Source of the DNA: Vibrio breoganii
Lineage (GTDB): Bacteria > Pseudomonadota > Gammaproteobacteria > Enterobacterales > Vibrionaceae
DNA length: 64,000 bases
Assembly: GCF_001677275.1 (NCBI RefSeq)
Contig: NZ_CP016177.1
Location: 1,364,001 to 1,428,000 of the forward strand
Reading direction: 5' to 3'
Made by a program: the position numbers and the translations under genes. This document shows, piece by piece, positions 17,527-26,011 of this stretch (the stretch's first letter is position 1; each line of letters starts with the position of its first letter). The notes below the pieces were generated by a model, which was not told the DNA's origin, did no database searches, and was given only the letters and a program-made list of their open reading frames with translations.

Positions 17527-18276
17527 TTAGCTACGGCTAGCGCCTGCCAATTTTGCGAGAGCATCGTGGTCGTTGATCGTGATGTACTTACCTTTAACAG
17601 CAAGAATATCTGATTTTTGGAAGCGACCTAATAGACGACTGATAGTCTCGACCGTTAAACCAAGGTAGTTACCGATATCACCACGGGTCATGGTCAATCT
17701 GAATTCTCTTGGGCTGAAGCCACGCTGAGAAAAACGCTCAGATAGGTTATACAGGAAGGCCGCTAAGCGCTCTTCTGCATTCTTCTTAGAGAGAAGCAAA
17801 ATCATATCCTGATCGCCTTTGATTTCACTACTCATCAAACGCATGATTTGTTGGCGCAGTTTTGGCATTTTGCCTGACAAATCATCAAGGATTTCATAAG
17901 GGATCTCACACACCATCGACGTTTCCAAAGCTTGTGCAAAGCTTGGGTGTGATTGGGTGTTGATCGCATCGAAACCAACCAAATCGCCGGCTAGGTGAAA
18001 CGCGGTAATCTGCTCGTCGCCTTGTTCAGTGATGGTATAGCTTTTAATTGTGCCTGAACGAATGGCATACAAGGATTTCAACTCGTCACCAGCCTTGAAA
18101 AGCTCTTGGCTTTTCTGAATCGGCTTCTTGCGTTCAATGATCTGATCGAGCTGATCAAGCTCTGCATCATTCAGCGTAAATGGAATGCAAAGCTGTGAAA
18201 TACTGCAATCTTGGCAATGAATAGCACAACCACCGGACTGTATACGCTTTGTTGCTGGTTTCTCAATATTAATCAT
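17527..18276 (-). CDS. fnr: oxygen-sensing transcription regulator FNR
   Basis: FNR carries a 4Fe-4S cluster that falls apart in oxygen, and as a dimer controls the switch to microaerobic and anaerobic life. The 249 residues match E. coli FNR. The N-terminal cysteines are at 17, 21, 24 and 30, of which 21, 24 and 30 correspond to the E. coli ligands 20, 23 and 29. The fourth ligand is the Cys in [10 protein letters not shown]. The recognition helix contains [13 protein letters not shown], with the Glu and Arg that read TTGAT. A near-perfect FNR box upstream implies autoregulation. It lies next to the cbb3 oxidase genes, which are typical FNR targets. Confidence 0.97.
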   Translation of the reverse strand: MINIEKPATKRIQSGGCAIHCQDCSISQLCIPFTLNDAELDQLDQIIERKKPIQKSQELFKAGDELKSLYAIRSGTIKSYTITEQGDEQITAFHLAGDLVGFDAINTQSHPSFAQALETSMVCEIPYEILDDLSGKMPKLRQQIMRLMSSEIKGDQDMILLLSKKNAEERLAAFLYNLSERFSQRGFSPREFRLTMTRGDIGNYLGLTVETISRLLGRFQKSDILAVKGKYITINDHDALAKLAGASRS

Positions 18277-18297
18277 ATTTATTAGATTTACATATAA

Positions 18298-18311
18298 TTG
18301 ATTTACGTCAA
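18298..18311. promoter_or_regulatory. FNR box upstream of fnr
   Basis: TTGAT-TTAC-GTCAA matches the FNR consensus TTGAT-N4-ATCAA at 9 of 10 positions. It lies 22 bases upstream of the fnr ATG, the position of a repressing, autoregulatory site. CRP would also need a G in the left arm, which is lacking. Confidence 0.75.
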
Positions 18312-18387
18312 TATATTAGCACTTTCAACCCTAAATGGGTAGTCATATAAACGTTCGTTATATCAGAAAGTTAACTAATGCATTTGC

Positions 18388-19047
18388 CTAATTAACTAAC
18401 AATAATATTGAGTACATTGCGTATGCTATCATCAAACTTCCAATTATGCGGCGAATGATAGGAGATCGAAAAAACTGAGAATATTTAGCTGAACCTGCGC
18501 CAATGAGAATCATAGCGGGTAGGGTACCTAATCCAAAGCATCCCATAATTAGTAGGCCATTAGTTGCACTGCCAGAGACCGCAGCCCAACTCAACATCGA
18601 GTAGACCATTCCACAAGGAATCCAGCCCCACACTATACCGACAGGATAGGCATACCAAGGAGAGCGCAAAGGAATCATTTTAGCCGCGATAGGCGATAGA
18701 AACTTCCATAAGTACTGTCCCATTTTTTCTATCTTTAATAGCCCATTCCACCATTGTGCCAAATACAAGCCCAATAATAGAATCATCACAGCGGCAATGG
18801 CGCGCAACACGGTTAAAAAGTGGGTGGAATCGAAGACACTGACACTGCTAGCGACGGTACCACCAACCAGTGCGCCAATAACAAGATACGAGGATATGCG
18901 CCCAAAGTTATACAGTAGAGTGATTTGGAACGAACTTTGGCGTCCATTTAACGCTACAGCGCTGGCTATTCCTCCGCACATTCCCATGCAGTGACCGGCG
19001 CCAGCTAGTCCAATAAGAAAGGCACCTAACCAATCAATATTGCTCAT
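18388..19047 (-). CDS. TauE/SafE family membrane protein of the cbb3 cluster
   Basis: A 219-residue inner-membrane protein with about six helices. It starts WLGAFLIGLAGAGHCMGMCGG; the GHCMGMCGG motif is typical of the TauE/SafE-like proteins found at the end of ccoGHIS operons. These are thought to help copper or heme maturation of the oxidase, though the exact task is not settled. A later PVGIVWGWIPCGMVYSML segment has a second Cys. The start ATG overlaps the ccoS stop (ATGA), so it belongs to the oxidase-assembly operon. Confidence 0.87.
   Translation of the reverse strand: MSNIDWLGAFLIGLAGAGHCMGMCGGIASAVALNGRQSSFQITLLYNFGRISSYLVIGALVGGTVASSVSVFDSTHFLTVLRAIAAVMILLLGLYLAQWWNGLLKIEKMGQYLWKFLSPIAAKMIPLRSPWYAYPVGIVWGWIPCGMVYSMLSWAAVSGSATNGLLIMGCFGLGTLPAMILIGAGSAKYSQFFRSPIIRRIIGSLMIAYAMYSILLLVN
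18517..18524 (+). other. KOPS octamer GGGTAGGG pointing toward dif
   Basis: It matches the FtsK-orienting sequence GGGNAGGG on the plus strand, left of dif, in the expected direction. Confidence 0.65.
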
Positions 19048-19217
19048 TTCTCTTTCTTACTCTCGTCAGACGGAATGTCATCTTCTTCGAACAGGATATT
19101 ATGTCCTTGGCGATCAAGATCTTCAAACTGCTCCGACTTAACTGCCCATAGAAATACGGCCACCGCTACGGCGACCAGTACGATTGCTATGGGAATCAGA
19201 ATGTATAGACTTTCCAT
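19044..19217 (-). CDS. ccoS: cbb3 oxidase assembly protein CcoS
   Basis: A 57-residue protein with a single membrane helix (ILIPIAIVLVAVAVAVFLWAV) near the N end, followed by KSEQFEDLDRQGHNILFEEDD. This helix and the FEDLxxxGxxILFxxD pattern are diagnostic of CcoS, which is needed to insert heme and copper cofactors into CcoN. The start ATG lies inside the 3' end of ccoI, giving an 80-base out-of-frame overlap. The stop overlaps the start of the TauE/SafE gene as ATGA. The order ccoI-ccoS-TauE/SafE is standard. Confidence 0.92.
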   Translation of the reverse strand: MESLYILIPIAIVLVAVAVAVFLWAVKSEQFEDLDRQGHNILFEEDDIPSDESKKEK

Positions 19218-21579
19218 GTTTATTTAGTAATCTCAGTGAGTTAGTAACTACGATGATGGAGCTTGCTGACATGCCCACCACGGCAATATAAGGCGCGACC
19301 AATCCGCAAACCGCGAGTGGCAGAATAAGTAGATTGTATCCAAGCGACCAGGCAAGGTTTTCTCTAATTATCTTGCGAGTTTTAAGGGCAAGGGTGCGAG
19401 CCTCGATCAATTTATCTAACTTATCTCCCAAAAGTACCATATCCGCTGAGGATTTGGCGACATCAGTTCCGCCGCCCATTGCCACAGAAAGATGGGCACC
19501 AGCAAGGGTCGGGGCATCATTGATACCATCACCGATCATGAGTGATACATCTTTCTTAGGCAGGCCATTGAAGTAATTGAGCTTGCCCTCAGGGCTTACG
19601 CCAGCTTTCAGCTCGTCAATACCTAACTGTTTGGCGACAGGTGCTGCATTCAGTTCGTTGTCACCGGTAAGTAAGGTTGTGCGAATGCCTAAGTCTTTAA
19701 GGGACTGAATGAAGCCTTGGCTGCTTTCTCTGATTGGGTCGCTGTAAGTAAAGGTTGCTGCCAGTTCATCATTGATAGACAGATAAACCGTATGCGGTGT
19801 GTTTGCTATTGTGCTGTCACAAGCAAACGTGTAACTGCCTATCTTACAATCAAGGTTATTCACTGTGCCCGTTAGACCTGAGCCAATGTGGTTTTCTACC
19901 GCTTCAGCCGTTATCGAATCATCAATGTGTGGCCTAAACGCTACTGCAATTGGGTGATTGGCGTGGGCTTCAAGGGCTGATGCAATCGCTAGGACTTGTG
20001 ATTCTTGCCATTGTCCAAAGGTCGTCACACTAGAGAGCGACACTTTTCCTTCGGTGAGTGTGCCGGTTTTGTCAACGATAACGTGATTGATCTTACAGAG
20101 CGTTTCGATGGCATGCGACTTTCGTAATAATATGCCAAGGTCGCCCATTCTTGAGGTTGAACAAGTAATGGCGGTGGGCGTTGCTAGTGAAAGGGCGCAA
20201 GGGCATGTTGCCACCAATACAGCCAGCATGATCCAAAATGCGTCTTCAGGTTGGTTTTGTTGCCAGTAGAAGTAGGTGCAGGCAGAAATAATTAAGATAG
20301 CGGCGACGAAATAACGGGCCACGATATCGGCAATTTCTGCGATCTTTGGCTTGGTTGCCTGTGCTTCATCCTGAAGCCTAACAATATTGGCAATCATGCT
20401 CTCTTGTTTGCGACAGGCGACTTCTAAGGTAAAGGTTTGTTCACCGTTGATAGTACCGGCGTACACTGTTTCACCAGTACTTTTCTTCACGTGTAAAGAC
20501 TCACCAGTCAGCATCGATTCATCAACGAAGACGGCTTTATCCAGTACATAACCATCGGCGGGAACGTGCTCGCCGGCCAGCACTCGCACACGGTCTCCTA
20601 TGCTTAGGGTTTTTACTGGCACCTGGTTGCCGTCTTCTAGTGTCGCCATCGCAGGGACAAGCTTTAGTAAGTTGGCACTGGCCGCAGCTGCCTTGCGACG
20701 CGCCCGCATCTCAAGAAATCTTCCAAGTAATAAGAAGAAGGTAAACATTGAGATGGATTCAAAAAACACTTCGCCACTTTGTGTAAAGGTAGCGATTAAA
20801 CTTGCGAAGTACGCAAAAATTAAGGCGATAGAAACGGGGACGTCCATGCCGAGCGTTCTGGCTTTTAGGCTTCGCCACGCATTCATGTAAAAGGGCAGAG
20901 CAGAATACAGCAGAACGGGAGTTGCGAAAATTAGACTGACAATTCGGAAATAGTGTTTAAATTCAGGCTCTAAGTTACCAAACACCTCTAGATACAAAGC
21001 CACGGCCAGCATCATGACCTGCATGGTTGCCAGTCCCGCAATACCGAGTTTGTACAGGTATTGCTTCATCGCTCGATAATAGGTTTCTTCTTGTTTGTCG
21101 GCTTCGAAAGGAGCTGCTTTGTATCCTAGTTTATGGATGGCACTCAGTAATTCACTCAGTTTGGTTTGTGTTTTATCCCAAGACAATAGGGCTCTGTGAG
21201 TAGCGGTATTGACGTGAATACGAACCACACCCTTGTGTGCATTCATTTTCTTTTCAATCAGCCAAGCACAGGCTGCGCAAGACACTCCATCTAGTGACAA
21301 TGTCACTTCAGAAGTGTTTTCGTCGTTGCGCACAAATTCTGATTGCACTTGCTCGTTATCGTAATGGATCAACGATTGCAACTGTTCAGGAACGAGATCG
21401 ACTCGCTCTGCTTTCTCTGTACGGTACTGATAGTAAGAGCTTAAACCACTATCTACGATAGTCTGTGCCACTGATTCACAACCAGGGCAACACATCTCTC
21501 TCGATTCTTTTAGAATCGTGACGCGATAGTTCGTGTTCTCTGGTACATCTTCACCGCAGTGATAACACGATTTTTCCAT
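19138..21579 (-). CDS. ccoI: copper-translocating P-type ATPase CcoI
   Basis: An 813-residue P1B ATPase that pumps copper for assembly of cbb3 oxidase. The order is a Cys-rich N terminus (CYHCGEDVP, CCPGCES), a heavy-metal domain with GVSCAACAW near residue 98, eight helices with CPCALSLATP near residue 461, the phosphorylation site DKTGTLTEG near 504, and GDGINDAPTLAGA near the end. This fits CcoI/FixI rather than general CopA. The last 25 or so residues (from about KHGKSIHSDSHSNRT) are encoded in the region shared with ccoS and look like a non-conserved tail. An exact matS site lies at 21294-21306. Confidence 0.95.
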   Translation of the reverse strand: MEKSCYHCGEDVPENTNYRVTILKESREMCCPGCESVAQTIVDSGLSSYYQYRTEKAERVDLVPEQLQSLIHYDNEQVQSEFVRNDENTSEVTLSLDGVSCAACAWLIEKKMNAHKGVVRIHVNTATHRALLSWDKTQTKLSELLSAIHKLGYKAAPFEADKQEETYYRAMKQYLYKLGIAGLATMQVMMLAVALYLEVFGNLEPEFKHYFRIVSLIFATPVLLYSALPFYMNAWRSLKARTLGMDVPVSIALIFAYFASLIATFTQSGEVFFESISMFTFFLLLGRFLEMRARRKAAAASANLLKLVPAMATLEDGNQVPVKTLSIGDRVRVLAGEHVPADGYVLDKAVFVDESMLTGESLHVKKSTGETVYAGTINGEQTFTLEVACRKQESMIANIVRLQDEAQATKPKIAEIADIVARYFVAAILIISACTYFYWQQNQPEDAFWIMLAVLVATCPCALSLATPTAITCSTSRMGDLGILLRKSHAIETLCKINHVIVDKTGTLTEGKVSLSSVTTFGQWQESQVLAIASALEAHANHPIAVAFRPHIDDSITAEAVENHIGSGLTGTVNNLDCKIGSYTFACDSTIANTPHTVYLSINDELAATFTYSDPIRESSQGFIQSLKDLGIRTTLLTGDNELNAAPVAKQLGIDELKAGVSPEGKLNYFNGLPKKDVSLMIGDGINDAPTLAGAHLSVAMGGGTDVAKSSADMVLLGDKLDKLIEARTLALKTRKIIRENLAWSLGYNLLILPLAVCGLVAPYIAVVGMSASSIIVVTNSLRLLNKHGKSIHSDSHSNRTGRRSGGRISMGS
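21294..21306. other. matS site (MatP binding)
   Basis: GTGACAATGTCAC fits GTGACRNYGTCAC fully. It lies in the ccoI coding region, in the part for the heavy-metal domain. Confidence 0.85.
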
Positions 21580-21584
21580 AATAA

Positions 21585-22064
21585 TCAGTTCATTAATGGT
21601 GCTGGAGTGGAACTAGGGAAGGTCATTCGACCTTGAATTAGCCATTGCTTGTCATGAGGTCGCAGTTCAATAAACCATGGGCCTTGTAGAGGCTCTTCTA
21701 GGTGAATCTTATACGTGCCAGAAGGATTGGCGGTAGCAAGATAGTCAAAGTCTCTGTCAGGCAGTGTACGGTGTGAAAACTCTATATTGAGAGCTGGGAA
21801 GTTACTGAGCTCACCTTTGTTTAGCTCAATGACGATATCACTCTCATTAGAGTATACCATTGCCGAAAGGTTGAGATCTTGAGCCACACTGACCTTAGAC
21901 AGGTCTATGTTGATGCCTTTGCCTTTTTTATAGTAATCCTCTGAAACCAGCGAAACGGTATGTTGAGATAGGATGTAAACGCGAAATAGTGTGCCGAATA
22001 CGGTGGTTAAGATCAAAAGAAGTATGAACCAAGCCCAAAAATGCTTATACCAAGGCTTTACCAT
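21585..22064 (-). CDS. ccoH: FixH/CcoH family protein
   Basis: A 159-residue membrane-anchored protein with one N-terminal helix (FWAWFILLLILTTVFGTLF) and a periplasmic domain. The phrase SEDYYKKGKGINIDLSKV is the family hallmark of CcoH/FixH. CcoH interacts with CcoN and the copper machinery during assembly of cbb3 oxidase. It is five bases from ccoI, in one operon. A hairpin lies between it and ccoP, so the assembly genes may be expressed at a lower level than the subunits. Confidence 0.9.
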   Translation of the reverse strand: MVKPWYKHFWAWFILLLILTTVFGTLFRVYILSQHTVSLVSEDYYKKGKGINIDLSKVSVAQDLNLSAMVYSNESDIVIELNKGELSNFPALNIEFSHRTLPDRDFDYLATANPSGTYKIHLEEPLQGPWFIELRPHDKQWLIQGRMTFPSSTPAPLMN

Positions 22065-22112
22065 AAAAAAGTTCTCTAATTGAAAAATGAAAGGATGATT
22101 GTAAAGAAAAGT

Positions 22113-22134
22113 CAGCCCCTATGGGTAGGGGCTG
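22113..22134 (-). terminator. hairpin between ccoP and ccoH, probable partial terminator
   Basis: CAGCCCCTA-TGGG-TAGGGGCTG has nine pairs. On the minus strand it is followed by ACTTTTCTTT. It lies between the structural genes ccoNOQP and the assembly genes ccoHIS and could cut read-through. The KOPS octamer at 22123 is part of it. Confidence 0.65.
22123..22130 (+). other. KOPS octamer GGGTAGGG pointing toward dif
   Basis: GGGTAGGG on the plus strand, left of dif, in the expected direction. It overlaps the stem of the ccoP-ccoH hairpin, so its sequence could also be kept for that reason. Confidence 0.55.
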
Positions 22135-22148
22135 TTATTGAGTTGTTA

Positions 22149-23126
22149 CTATTTATCTTGGTTGCTTAGGCTCCACACGTAAGCTGAGACAAGTTGTACC
22201 TTCTCTTCGCCTAGGATGTCTTTCCAAGCAGGCATAACGCCCATACGACCGTTAGTCACCGTTTCGGTAACTGCCGCTCTTGAGTCGCCATACAGCCAAT
22301 TGTTATCAGTTAGATCAGGCGCGCCAACTGCAGGGTTACCTTTACCATCTGTACCATGACATGCTGCACACACTATAAAGCGCGATTTACCTGCAGCTGC
22401 TTCACGAGCATTTACCTTACGGCCTGATAGTGAAAGGGTGTAACTAACGACTTCTTTAACGCCGTCTTCTCCTAACACATCAATCCAAGCTGGCATCTCG
22501 CCAATTCGACCGTCCATGACCGTGGTAACGATTGCTTCAGGCTCGCCGCCATACAGCCATGCGTTATCCGTTAGGTTAGGGAAGCCAAGCTGACCACGGG
22601 CATCAGAACCGTGACACTGAGAACAGTTCTGTAGGAACAAACGTTGACCTACTTTTACTGCTTCTTCGTTGGCTGCGATTTCAGGGATAGGGCGCAAGCC
22701 ACTACCGTCGTCTGTCATCGCAAGCTTACTGAATGCTTCACCAAAGTAGGCATCAGCATCTTCCAACTCTTTTGCGTATTGAACCAATTGCTTGTTCTCT
22801 TGAGAACGAGCGATAGAGGCTCGAGATTCTTCAATGCTAGTTACCGTTTGGTCAGAACTCTGCCAGCCTAGTAGGCCTTTGTAGTTACCAAGACCTGGGT
22901 AAAGCGCAAGGTAGACAATCGCGAAGATGAAAGTGGAAATAAACAAGTAAGTCCACCACTTAGGCAAATCATTGTTGAGCTCACGAATACCATCGTATTC
23001 ATGGCCCATGTCATCACCTGGATCAACACCCATTTTGTCCTTTACACACCAGCGAAGGATGATAGCAACACCTACCAAGGTCCCTACGGTGATGAAGGTA
23101 ATCCAAAGACTCCAAAATGTAGTCAT
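22149..23126 (-). CDS. ccoP: cbb3-type cytochrome c oxidase subunit III (diheme)
   Basis: CcoP passes electrons from soluble cytochromes to CcoO. The 325 residues have two N-terminal membrane helices (about 5-27 and 55-78) and two periplasmic cytochrome c domains with heme motifs CSQCH near residue 168 and CAACH near residue 253. Each is followed later by the axial Met in a GEMPAW or GVMPAW segment. Both domains also share the phrase DNxWLYG. The ATG overlaps the ccoQ stop (TAATG). Length and order match Vibrio CcoP. Confidence 0.96.
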   Translation of the reverse strand: MTTFWSLWITFITVGTLVGVAIILRWCVKDKMGVDPGDDMGHEYDGIRELNNDLPKWWTYLFISTFIFAIVYLALYPGLGNYKGLLGWQSSDQTVTSIEESRASIARSQENKQLVQYAKELEDADAYFGEAFSKLAMTDDGSGLRPIPEIAANEEAVKVGQRLFLQNCSQCHGSDARGQLGFPNLTDNAWLYGGEPEAIVTTVMDGRIGEMPAWIDVLGEDGVKEVVSYTLSLSGRKVNAREAAAGKSRFIVCAACHGTDGKGNPAVGAPDLTDNNWLYGDSRAAVTETVTNGRMGVMPAWKDILGEEKVQLVSAYVWSLSNQDK

Positions 23127-23299
23127 TATTTAGTCTCTCCTTGCTGGTCTTTCTTCGGGCTTTGTTCGTCCGCAAATATAAGATTTGCGTCCTCTTCGAA
23201 GCGAGCCTTGCGGTTTTTACCGAAAGCCCACCACACAACGCCGCCAAAGCAGACAAATAGTAGAATTGTCCAGATGCTGTGAATAACACTGATATCCAT
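23126..23299 (-). CDS. ccoQ: cbb3 oxidase small subunit CcoQ
   Basis: A 57-residue protein with one membrane helix (SIWTILLFVCFGGVVWWAF) followed by GKNRKARFEEDANLIFAD. This is the standard form of CcoQ/FixQ, a small subunit that stabilises the cbb3 complex. It lies between ccoO and ccoP in the usual order. The stop overlaps the ccoP ATG as TAATG, and an AGGAG site lies before its own ATG. Confidence 0.93.
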   Translation of the reverse strand: MDISVIHSIWTILLFVCFGGVVWWAFGKNRKARFEEDANLIFADEQSPKKDQQGETK

Positions 23300-23308
23300 A
23301 TTCACTCC

Positions 23309-23929
23309 TTACTTCATCGCATGGCCGAGAGACTGAAGATAAGCAATCAGAGCGTCCATCTCTGTTTTGCCCGCTACGTCTTGAGACGCAGAAGCCACTT
23401 GCTCGTCAGTATATGGTACGCCAAAGTTGTTCTTGAAGATCTCTAATTTCTTCTGCGTCAATTTGCCGTCCAATACATTTTCTTCTAACCAAGGGAAGCC
23501 AGGCATGTTTGATTCAGGCACAAGCTCACGTGGATTGATCAAGTGAACACGATGCCATTCATCAGAGTAGCGACCGCCTACACGAGCTAAATCAGGACCA
23601 GTACGCTTAGAACCCCAAAGGAAAGGGTGCTCCCAAACGCTTTCACCAGCAACAGAGTAGTGACCGTAACGCTCTGTTTCAGAACGGAACGGACGAATCA
23701 TTTGGCTATGACATACGTTACATCCTTCGCGGATGTACACATCACGACCTTCCATTTCTAGTGCAGAGTACACGCGCAGGTTCTGTACAGGCTCAGTGGT
23801 TTGCTTTTGGAAAATCAACGGAGTGATCTCTACCAATGCCCCCAAGCTGATTGCGAATACAATCAGAATTGCCAGTAGTCCAACGTTTTTCTCAACTAGC
23901 TCGTGGCGATTTTTTGGATTATTAGCCAT
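23309..23929 (-). CDS. ccoO: cbb3-type cytochrome c oxidase subunit II (monoheme)
   Basis: CcoO carries one heme c and relays electrons from CcoP to CcoN. The 206 residues have one N-terminal helix ([20 protein letters not shown]) and the heme motif [12 protein letters not shown] near residue 69. This is followed by the family phrase [31 protein letters not shown], seen here in pieces of that order. The axial Met lies in [10 protein letters not shown]. It is 11 bases after ccoN and 9 before ccoQ, in one operon. Confidence 0.96.
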   Translation of the reverse strand: MANNPKNRHELVEKNVGLLAILIVFAISLGALVEITPLIFQKQTTEPVQNLRVYSALEMEGRDVYIREGCNVCHSQMIRPFRSETERYGHYSVAGESVWEHPFLWGSKRTGPDLARVGGRYSDEWHRVHLINPRELVPESNMPGFPWLEENVLDGKLTQKKLEIFKNNFGVPYTDEQVASASQDVAGKTEMDALIAYLQSLGHAMK

Positions 23930-23940
23930 ATCAAAATCTC

Positions 23941-25371
23941 CTATTGTGCCGGTTGAGGAACAGCTTTAAGACTGTCCTTTGGTGCAGCGATGGTCTTGTA
24001 GGTGTTGTACGCCATTAGGAACATACCTGCTAAGAAGATAGCGCCGCCGATGAAGCGAACCGTGTAGTACGGGTAAGACGCTTGCACAGATTCAACGAAG
24101 CTATAGGTTAGAGTGCCGTCTGGGTTAACACTGCGCCACATCAGGCCTTGCATTACGCCAGAGATCCACATCGCAACGATGTAAAGTACGGTACCCACAG
24201 TCGCAAGCCAGAAGTGAACATTGATCAGGCCTACTGAGTACATACGCTCTTGACCGAACAACTTAGGTACTAGGTGATATACCGAACCAATAGAAACCAT
24301 TGCTACCCAACCTAACGCACCAGAGTGTACGTGACCGATAGTCCAGTCGGTGTAGTGAGACAATGCGTTAACCGTTTTAATAGACATCATTGGTCCTTCA
24401 AAGGTAGACATACCGTAGAAAGACAATGAAACGATTAGGAATCGCAAGATTGGGTCATAGCGCAGTTTATGCCAAGCACCAGACAGCGTCATAATACCGT
24501 TGATCATGCCACCCCAAGATGGAGCAAACAGAACAAGGGACATCACCATGCCTAGAGACTGAGTCCAGTCTGGCAGTGCTGTGTAGTGAAGGTGGTGCGG
24601 ACCAGCCCAAATGTATAGAGACACTAGAGCCCAAAAGTGAACGATAGAAAGACGGTAAGAATAAACAGGTCGTTCAGCTTGCTTAGGTACGAAGTAGTAC
24701 ATCATACCCAGGAAACCAGCAGTCAAAAGGAAACCAACAGCGTTGTGCCCGTACCACCACTGAATCATGGCATCGACAGCACCGGAGTACATCGAGTATG
24801 ACTTCATTGGGGAGACAGGAATTGCCATGCTGTTTACGATGTGCAACACCGCAACAGTAAGGATAAAGGCTCCGAAGAACCAGTTGGCGACGTAAATATG
24901 CGATGTCTTACGCTTAACCATGGTTCCGAAGAACACGATTGCATAAGCTACCCAAACGATAGCGATGGCGATATCGATTGGCCACTCTAGTTCTGCGTAC
25001 TCCTTGCCGGATGTAAATCCTAAAGGCAATGAAATAGCAGCGGCTAAAATAATCGCTTGCCAACCCCAGAAGGTGAATGCCACTAATGGACCACCAAATA
25101 GGCGCGCTTGACAGGTGCGCTGAACCACATAATAAGATGTGGCAAAAAGGGCGCTTGTACCAAACGCAAAAATAACCGCATTCGTATGAAGCGGTCGTAG
25201 ACGAGAGTAGGTTAACCACGGCGTATCAAAGTTAAGCTGTGGCCAAACCAACTGAGCGGCAATCAAAACACCCACACCCATGCCGACAATACCCCAAAGA
25301 ATGGTTACCAGGGTAAATTGACGAACAACGGTGTAGTTGTAGTTTTGTTCAAGCTGCTTTTCTTGGCTCAT
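23941..25371 (-). CDS. ccoN: cbb3-type cytochrome c oxidase subunit I
   Basis: CcoN is the catalytic subunit, a heme-copper oxidase of high oxygen affinity used in microaerobic respiration. The 476 residues form about 12 helices. His ligands are visible in [43 protein letters not shown] and [18 protein letters not shown] sequence. I prefer the ATG at 25371 to one six bases upstream because GGAAG then sits at a 7-base spacing. It is the first gene of ccoNOQP. I found no good FNR box in the 250 bases upstream. Confidence 0.96.
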   Translation of the reverse strand: MSQEKQLEQNYNYTVVRQFTLVTILWGIVGMGVGVLIAAQLVWPQLNFDTPWLTYSRLRPLHTNAVIFAFGTSALFATSYYVVQRTCQARLFGGPLVAFTFWGWQAIILAAAISLPLGFTSGKEYAELEWPIDIAIAIVWVAYAIVFFGTMVKRKTSHIYVANWFFGAFILTVAVLHIVNSMAIPVSPMKSYSMYSGAVDAMIQWWYGHNAVGFLLTAGFLGMMYYFVPKQAERPVYSYRLSIVHFWALVSLYIWAGPHHLHYTALPDWTQSLGMVMSLVLFAPSWGGMINGIMTLSGAWHKLRYDPILRFLIVSLSFYGMSTFEGPMMSIKTVNALSHYTDWTIGHVHSGALGWVAMVSIGSVYHLVPKLFGQERMYSVGLINVHFWLATVGTVLYIVAMWISGVMQGLMWRSVNPDGTLTYSFVESVQASYPYYTVRFIGGAIFLAGMFLMAYNTYKTIAAPKDSLKAVPQPAQ

Positions 25372-25627
25372 TTGCATGCTTCCAATTTATTATTAACTAC
25401 ACTTTTCCAACACAACGCCAACAAGTTGACGCAACGACAAATACCAACAAAATCCGAGGAAAATGAGTCAAAAACGCTCGACTTCCTAAAATCCATTTTA
25501 AAGATGGTATTAACAGCATGAATTATACGGAATTAACATTTGAATGACAGAGACTTAACTATAGGAATGAATAGAGTTTTCCTATTTAATGTAAAAAGTT
25601 TGAAGTTTGTTACAAAGGAGTCATTTA

Positions 25628-25996
25628 ATGGCCGCAGAAAAATTGACCAAAGGGCGTTTAATTCAAATTATTGTGACATTTGCTGTGCTTATCGCTGCGT
25701 TCACTTGGCGAACAATTGAACATAGTGATAACAAATCAATAAATGAAACGAGTTGTATAGTGGTGGATTCGTGCCGTTTTGAGTTTAACAGCAACGACTA
25801 TCAGCTAGAAGTGGACCCTGAAAACTCCGCGTTTCGAGTGACTAGAGTGTCAAAAGCAGAAAACGATGACTTCGTAGAATATCAGGGAGGAAGTCATCAT
25901 ATTTCAGAGTTTATAAGTCTTGAGAACAGCAGTGAGTTTACTTTTAGTGTGAGAAACAACGAGCAAATATTGCAGGTAAATGTTAACGACAAGTGA
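25628..25996 (+). CDS. small membrane-anchored protein, divergent from ccoN
   Basis: A 122-residue protein of unknown role. A single N-terminal helix (LIQIIVTFAVLIAAFTW, residues about 11-27) is followed by a periplasmic beta-rich domain with two Cys (SCIVVDSCRF) that may be disulfide bonded. The ATG has a strong AAAGGAG site. Its place next to the oxidase operon, divergent from ccoN, recalls small copper-handling proteins, but no metal motif is present. A similarly placed unknown gene occurs beside ccoN in other vibrios, as far as I recall. Confidence 0.7.
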   Translation: MAAEKLTKGRLIQIIVTFAVLIAAFTWRTIEHSDNKSINETSCIVVDSCRFEFNSNDYQLEVDPENSAFRVTRVSKAENDDFVEYQGGSHHISEFISLENSSEFTFSVRNNEQILQVNVNDK

Positions 25997-26011
25997 TATC
26001 TAGCACGTAGG

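Noticed and set aside
25372..25627. Possible FNR box upstream of ccoN
   Set aside because: The best candidate, TTGTC with GTCAA, has the wrong spacing by one base and a poor left arm.
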